This document shows positions 42,447-46,494 of a DNA stretch of 46,494 nucleotides, in pieces. The notes below the pieces were generated by a model that was not told the origin of the DNA, ran no database searches, and saw only the letters and a program-made list of their open reading frames with translations. Within the stretch, counting starts at the first letter, position 1. Every line of letters begins with the position of its first letter. The DNA comes from Ruminococcus sp. (lineage in GTDB: Bacteria; Bacillota; Clostridia; Oscillospirales; Ruminococcaceae): assembly GCA_017471405.1 (NCBI GenBank), contig JAFUTK010000001.1, positions 1-46,494 of the forward strand, in the 5' to 3' direction. The position numbers were made by a program, and so were the translations under genes.

Positions 42447-43895
42447 ATGTCCAAGCTGTTTGGGACCGACGGAGTGCGGGGAGAGGCTGTGACCGAGCTT
42501 GACTGCGAGACCGTCATGAGACTGGGCAGAGCAGTCGCCGGCATCGCTATTGCAAATAAAAACGGCGGAAGGGCAAAGGTGCTCATCGGAAAGGACACCA
42601 GAGCCTCCAGCGATGTGCTGGAAGCCGCCCTCGAGGCGGGGATATGCTCCGTCGGGGCAGATGTTTATGTGCTGGGGGTAGTCCCCACTCAGGGAGTCTC
42701 CTACCTGACCGAGCTTTACAGCGCTGACGCTGGCATAATGATAACCGCTTCACATTCCGCTCCCGAGTATAACGGGATCAAGATATTTTCAAGGACAGGC
42801 TTCAAGATCTCCCAGAAGGAAGAGGAGGAGCTTGAGCAGCTGGTGGCCGATGACGACTGGCAGAAGCTCACCGTAGGCGGCAAGCATTTGGGACGCATCT
42901 ATTACGAGGAAAAGGCGGAGTGGGACTACATTAGGCGGGTGGTACATTCGGTGGAGTGTGACCTGCGGGGACTGAAGATAGCCCTCGACTGCGCCAACGG
43001 CGCTGCGGCCAGATATGCCAAGCGTATCTTTGAGGGAATGGGCGCCTCCTGCGTGCTGATGGGCTGCTCCCCGGACGGCTATAACATCAACGTGGGCTGC
43101 GGAACCAATGACCTCAGAGCCTTGCAGGAGGCAGTCGTCCACCGGCACTGCGACGTGGGCTTCGCCTTTGACGGCGATGGCGGCAAGTGCATCGCAATTG
43201 ATGAAAAGGGCGGCGTCGTCGACGGTGACAAGCAGCTGGCGGTGTTCGCAAAATTCCTGCGGGTGCAGGGAAAGCTCAATTCAAATACGGTAGTCGCAAC
43301 GGTGATGAGCAACTACGGTCTTACTCAGTTCGGAGAGCGTGAGGGGATAAACGTAGCCGCGGCGGCGGTAGGCTCCGGCAGCGTGCTGGACAGGATGCTG
43401 CGCTTCGGGTACAATCTGGGCGGCGAGCAGAACGGCCACATCATCTTCTTTGATTTTGAGAAGATAGGCGACGGAGAGATAACCGCAGTGCGGTTCTGCG
43501 AGGTCCTAAAAAAGACAAGGCGCAGAGCCAGCGAGCTGGCATCTATAATGGAGACCTGCCCGCAGATAGCCATAAATGTTCCGATGCCCGCCTCCAAAAA
43601 GTGCATCTGGGCGGAGGACGAGCAGCTTCGGAATATGGTGACCGAGTACAAGAAAAAGCTGGGTCACGACGGGCGGATAATCGTTCGGGAGAGCGGAACG
43701 GAATCGGTGGTAAGGATAATGCTGGAGGGGAAAAAGACCGGCGTTATCACCGAGTATGCGCAGAACATTGCAGCAAGGCTCGGGGAGGTAATGAGCACCA
43801 AAACCGAGAAGGAATTAGAGACAGAGAAGATGCTGCGGGAGATAAAGCAGGAGCGTGACGAGGGGCTGAGCATACTGCCGGCACTTAAGACTTAA
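42447..43895 (+). CDS. phosphoglucosamine mutase-like protein with altered active site
   Basis: 482 residues, alpha-D-phosphohexomutase family, closest in form to GlmM (MSKLFGTDGVRGEAV start, RESGTESVVRIMLEG phosphate loop). GlmM converts GlcN-6-P to GlcN-1-P for wall synthesis. The catalytic Ser102 is kept but in TASHSAPEYNG where the family has TASHNP. The metal loop reads D242-G-D244-G-G246-K, where the family has DGDGDR, so the third Asp and the Arg are changed. The C-terminus adds about 30 helical charged residues. AAGGAGAG precedes the ATG. It may have low or changed activity, or another hexose substrate; a standard glmM would then be elsewhere. It starts a run of five + strand genes. 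Confidence 0.9.
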   Translation: MSKLFGTDGVRGEAVTELDCETVMRLGRAVAGIAIANKNGGRAKVLIGKDTRASSDVLEAALEAGICSVGADVYVLGVVPTQGVSYLTELYSADAGIMITASHSAPEYNGIKIFSRTGFKISQKEEEELEQLVADDDWQKLTVGGKHLGRIYYEEKAEWDYIRRVVHSVECDLRGLKIALDCANGAAARYAKRIFEGMGASCVLMGCSPDGYNINVGCGTNDLRALQEAVVHRHCDVGFAFDGDGGKCIAIDEKGGVVDGDKQLAVFAKFLRVQGKLNSNTVVATVMSNYGLTQFGEREGINVAAAAVGSGSVLDRMLRFGYNLGGEQNGHIIFFDFEKIGDGEITAVRFCEVLKKTRRRASELASIMETCPQIAINVPMPASKKCIWAEDEQLRNMVTEYKKKLGHDGRIIVRESGTESVVRIMLEGKKTGVITEYAQNIAARLGEVMSTKTEKELETEKMLREIKQERDEGLSILPALKT

Positions 43896-43905
43896 GGAGA
43901 AAAAT

Positions 43906-44406
43906 ATGCGCTTTGAATACTGTCCCAAATGCGGCAGGAAGGCCGCCCTGCGGGAGATAGGCGACGAGGGGCTTATGCCCTATTGCGAGGGCTGCGAAAG
44001 ACCGCTGTTTGACCTGTTCCCGGTGTGTGTGCTGTGCGCCGTTACCGACGGCGAGGGCAGCTTCGCTCTCATCAGACAAAGCTACGTCAACGCCGGAACA
44101 TTCGTCGGCGTGGCGGGATACATCAAATCCGGCGAAAGTGCCGAGGCAGCCGCCGAAAGAGAGGTCAGGGAGGAAACTGGCCTCACACCCTTTTCCGTCA
44201 AACTGCTGGGCACCTACCCCTACGCCAAAAAGGATATGCTGATGATAGGTTTCCTCGTGACCGTGAGGAGGAGCGAGTTCGCCCTCTCCGGCGAGGTAGA
44301 TCAGGCGCAGTGGTTCACCCCGGAGGAGGCTGTAAAGGCCGTCCGGGAGGGGAGCATTATCCAGCAGGTGCTGCTTGATGCGATAGACTTCCGGTCAAAC
44401 GAGTAA
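43906..44406 (+). CDS. Nudix hydrolase with N-terminal zinc ribbon
   Basis: 166 residues. CPKCG and CEGC (about 6-9 and 27-30) form a zinc ribbon as in NADH pyrophosphatase (NudC-like). The Nudix box is complete: GYIKSGESAEAAAEREVREETGL (GX5EX7REUXEEXGU). It would hydrolyse a nucleoside diphosphate-linked compound such as NADH or ADP-ribose; the NudC SQPWPFPxS array is not present, so the substrate is open. It lies 10 bp after the mutase gene with AAGGAG upstream and is probably co-transcribed. Confidence 0.93.
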   Translation: MRFEYCPKCGRKAALREIGDEGLMPYCEGCERPLFDLFPVCVLCAVTDGEGSFALIRQSYVNAGTFVGVAGYIKSGESAEAAAEREVREETGLTPFSVKLLGTYPYAKKDMLMIGFLVTVRRSEFALSGEVDQAQWFTPEEAVKAVREGSIIQQVLLDAIDFRSNE

Positions 44407-44410
44407 CTCG

Positions 44411-44459
44411 GCGGAAAAACGGTATCTCCCCCCCGCAGGGGGAGAATACCTTTTTCCGC
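44411..44459. terminator. long hairpin after the Nudix gene
   Basis: GCGGAAAAA-GGTATCTCCCCC and GGGGGAGAATACC-TTTTTCCGC pair with a one-base bulge. It may end the transcript in either direction and is a relative of the hairpins at 23000 and 41678. Confidence 0.6.
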
Positions 44460-44514
44460 ACTTCCCCGAGCCGCCAGCGGCGGCGAGGGAATATAATAGC
44501 GGGAGATAACCGAT

Positions 44515-44979
44515 TTGGAGATAATAAGCTACTACACCTCCGGCAGACAGGAGCACTGGCTCGGGGAGCTTAAAAAATGCGATTGGAGAGCGGGGGAATA
44601 CCTCTGCCGTTTGCTTGCGGAGGGGACGTTCTTCGACACTGTGGGCGAGGGCTCGGAGCTGCTGCTGCTCACCGAGGGGGACGAGCTCATTTCCTTCTGC
44701 ACTCTTGCTGAAAAGGACGAGATACAGCTCACCGACTTTACCCCCTGGATAGGCTTTGTCTATACCTTCCCGGAGCACCGGGGCAAGAGATGCGCCGGGC
44801 TGTTGTTTGACTATGCACAGCGGCTGGCGGCGGAGCAGGGCAAGGATAGGATATACCTCTCCACCGACCACATCGGGCTGTATGAGAAGTACGGGTTTGA
44901 GTACCTTGCCGATATGGAGAGCATTTACGGCGGGACGTCGAGGGTGTATGTAAGGAAAGCGGGGCAGCGGTATGGATAA
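44515..44979 (+). CDS. GNAT-family N-acetyltransferase
   Basis: 154 residues with an acetyl-CoA binding GNAT fold: WIGFVYTFPEHRGKRCAGLLFDYAQ is motif A, including the R/Q-x-x-G-x-A phosphate loop (HRGKRCAG), and YLSTDHIGLYEKYGFEYL is motif B. The acceptor is unknown. The start is a TTG at 44515 with GGGAG 9 bp upstream; no in-frame ATG lies before motif A. A TATAAT at 44492 could be a -10, but no -35 is seen. The cytidine deaminase gene overlaps its end by 8 bp. Confidence 0.88.
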   Translation: MEIISYYTSGRQEHWLGELKKCDWRAGEYLCRLLAEGTFFDTVGEGSELLLLTEGDELISFCTLAEKDEIQLTDFTPWIGFVYTFPEHRGKRCAGLLFDYAQRLAAEQGKDRIYLSTDHIGLYEKYGFEYLADMESIYGGTSRVYVRKAGQRYG

Positions 44980-45367
44980 GATTTGGGAAGAAATGCTTGA
45001 AACGGCAAAGAGCGTTCTGAATGCCCGCAGGGTGTCCGATTACGTCACCTGCGGAGAGGTGGCAGCAGCAGTGCTGTCGGGCTCCGGCAGGATATATGCG
45101 GGAGTGTGCATCGACACCTGCTCGACCTTGGGCATCTGTGCCGAGCGGAACGCTGTTTTCAATATGATAACCAACGGCGAGCAGGAGATAAAAAGGGTGA
45201 TCTGCGTTATGCCCGACGGCTCCAACGGAGCGCCCTGCGGTGCCTGCCGCGAGCTTATGGTGCAGCTTATGCCCGGAAGCTATAAGGATATCGAGATAAT
45301 GCTGGATTTCAAAACCGACCGCATCGCCACTCTTGGGGAGCTGACTCCGGAATGGTGGATAAAATAA
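44972..45367 (+). CDS. cytidine deaminase-family enzyme
   Basis: 131 residues, homotetrameric cytidine/blasticidin deaminase family. The zinc site is CAERNAV (first Cys, catalytic Glu) with PCGAC (second and third Cys). GVCIDTCSTLGICAERNA is the core. It hydrolyses cytidine-type bases to uridine in pyrimidine salvage; the blasticidin-S type cannot be excluded by sight. The ribosome site is weak, so coupling to the acetyltransferase gene is likely. Confidence 0.92.
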   Translation: MDKIWEEMLETAKSVLNARRVSDYVTCGEVAAAVLSGSGRIYAGVCIDTCSTLGICAERNAVFNMITNGEQEIKRVICVMPDGSNGAPCGACRELMVQLMPGSYKDIEIMLDFKTDRIATLGELTPEWWIK

Positions 45368-45388
45368 CACACGCAAAGGAACATTGAT

Positions 45389-46252
45389 ATGAGAATAGCC
45401 GAGAACTGGAAGGACTATAAAATAATCGACACCTCAAACGGCGATAAGCTGGAGAGCTGGGGAGGGAGACTGCTGGTGCGCCCCGACCCCCAGATAATCT
45501 GGCACACAGAGCATAAGACCGACCTGTGGGATAAGGCCGATGCCGTCTATCACCGCTCCTCAAAGGGGGGCGGCGAGTGGGAGTACCGCAGGCGCCTCCC
45601 CGAGAGCTGGGAGATAAGCTACAGAGACCTTAAATTCATCATCAGACCCACCGGCTTCAAGCACACCGGGCTCTTCCCGGAGCAGGCCGTCAACTGGGAC
45701 CTGATGAGTGATATGATAAAATCTGCTGGCAGACCCATAAAGGTGCTGAACCTCTTCGCCTACACAGGAGGCGCCACCCTCGCCTGCGCCGCCGCAGGAG
45801 CACAGGTCTCCCACGTGGACGCCTCAAAGGGAATGGTTCAGTGGGCGAGGGACAACGCCGCCGCATCAAGCCTCTCGGACAAGCCGGTGCGCTGGCTTGT
45901 GGACGACTGCGAGAAATTCGTCAAGCGGGAGATAAGGCGCGGCAGCTTCTATGACGCCGTTGTGATGGACCCTCCCAGCTACGGCAGAGGACCCGGCGGG
46001 GAGGTCTGGAAGCTGGAGGATTCAGTCTACGAGCTGGTAAAGACCTGCGCGGACGTTTTCTCGGACAAGCCGCTGTTCTTCCTGCTCAACAGCTACACCA
46101 CCGGCCTTTCGCCATCGGTTATGGCGTATATCCTGCATGAGGTCATCACCCCGAGATACGGCGGCGCCGTCACTGCTGATGAGATAGGCCTGCCGGTGGA
46201 AAAGGCCGGTATGCCTCTGCCTTGCGGCTCGACTGCCGTTTGGAAGGCGTAA
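45389..46252 (+). CDS. class I SAM-dependent methyltransferase, RlmI/RsmC-type
   Basis: 287 residues. SAM site LNLFAYTGGATLACAAAGAQVSHVDAS and catalytic-type VMDPPSYG (motif IV DPPxY) match rRNA large-subunit methyltransferases such as RlmI and RlmK, which modify cytosine or guanine. The N-terminal PUA domain of RlmI is missing; the first 90 residues (KIIDTSNGDKLESWGG to HRSSKGGGEWEYR) are the short form common in Firmicutes. AAAGGA precedes the ATG. It is 21 bp after the deaminase gene and may be in its operon. Confidence 0.9.
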   Translation: MRIAENWKDYKIIDTSNGDKLESWGGRLLVRPDPQIIWHTEHKTDLWDKADAVYHRSSKGGGEWEYRRRLPESWEISYRDLKFIIRPTGFKHTGLFPEQAVNWDLMSDMIKSAGRPIKVLNLFAYTGGATLACAAAGAQVSHVDASKGMVQWARDNAAASSLSDKPVRWLVDDCEKFVKREIRRGSFYDAVVMDPPSYGRGPGGEVWKLEDSVYELVKTCADVFSDKPLFFLLNSYTTGLSPSVMAYILHEVITPRYGGAVTADEIGLPVEKAGMPLPCGSTAVWKA

Positions 46253-46253
46253 A

Positions 46254-46309
46254 AGCGCGGCGGGGAAGATGGTCTGCAAAATTAAAATTAGCTTACGCCG
46301 CCGCTAAAA
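46254..46309. repeat. 56-bp intergenic element, copy 2
   Basis: AGCGCGGCGGG and GCCGCCGCTAAA at the same spacing as at 6719-6774. Confidence 0.45.
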
Positions 46310-46494
46310 TTATATGTCCCTTTTTACTTTTGTGTTGTTAATAAGATAAATCGGAATTTGCGGGGCACGCCCCCGCGGCGAATTCACGCTGCGCTCCCGT
46401 TGGTCGCTTGGGTGTGTACGGGAGTGTAGTCTGCGCACCGCGACCGGAGTTTGTTCGTGCTGTGACCGCAGGTGCTCGCATTCCACAAGGTGTG
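46310..46494. other. window-end intergenic sequence
   Basis: AT-rich then GC-rich. CGGAATTTGCGGGGCACGC at 46352 resembles the left half of the hairpin at 30830. No frame or RNA is supported, and the window stops here. Confidence 0.5.

Overview
The window looks like chromosome from a gut-type Clostridia, most likely Oscillospiraceae and Ruminococcus-like. Pointers are the sigma-A promoters (TTGACA-17-TATAAT) before many genes, strong GGAGG ribosome sites, lipoprotein signals instead of periplasmic ones, Thr- and Ser/Asp-rich linkers on exported proteins, a lysine/alanine-rich H1-like protein beside HU, and a plant-galactan degradation locus. The genus is inference. I saw no rRNA, tRNA, CRISPR array, transposase or phage gene.

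Layout. 1-4.9 kb (+): 3' part of polA, a membrane protein, a LolD/MacB-type ABC ATPase and a voltage-gated-type K+ channel. 4.9-5.9 kb (-): azlCD branched-chain amino-acid exporter. 6.1-6.7 kb (+): membrane-anchored SH3 protein. 7.0-20.4 kb (-): a beta-1,4-galactan locus. It holds a secreted GH53 galactanase with two CBM61-like modules, an unassigned 610-residue protein, a 73-residue zinc ribbon, a cytoplasmic GH53, a sugar-binding lipoprotein, two permeases, an MsmX-type ATPase and a LacI regulator, then a separately promoted surface protein with two binding modules. The same near-palindromic LacI-type operator sits just downstream of the promoters of the first and last of these genes. 20.8-22.9 kb (+): UvrD-family helicase. 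23.3-24.4 kb (+): SLC13-like anion permease with a terminator in its leader. 24.6-29.7 kb (+): a c-di-GMP operon made of a membrane diguanylate cyclase, an orphan sugar-binding lipoprotein and a frameshifted 7TM-PAS-GGDEF-EAL gene. 29.7-30.8 kb (+): NiCo (czcD) riboswitch and a cation diffusion facilitator. 30.9-32.6 kb (-): a second membrane diguanylate cyclase. 32.7-38.2 kb (+): response regulator, histidine kinase, ABC ATPase and a large FtsX-type permease. 38.4-40.3 kb (+): lipoprotein and nitroreductase. 40.4-41.2 kb (-): H1-like protein and HU. 41.4-41.65 kb (+): a candidate PhoP-controlled small RNA. 41.8-42.3 kb (-): small membrane protein. 42.4-46.3 kb (+): GlmM-like mutase with an altered active site, Nudix hydrolase, acetyltransferase, cytidine deaminase and an RNA-type methyltransferase.

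How it works together. The galactan locus can be read as a route: the surface galactanase cuts galactan held by CBM modules, the lipoprotein and permeases import the galacto-oligosaccharides, and cytoplasmic enzymes (GH53 and perhaps the 610-residue protein) trim them, under LacI control. No GH2, GH35 or GH42 beta-galactosidase is in the window. The 24.6-29.7 kb operon pairs an extracytoplasmic sugar-binding protein with c-di-GMP making and breaking enzymes and has no permease, which suggests sensing instead of uptake. The most novel items are the possible PhoP-driven small RNA at 41.5 kb, the binding-protein/c-di-GMP operon, the 610-residue protein and the GlmM-like protein missing one metal-binding Asp.
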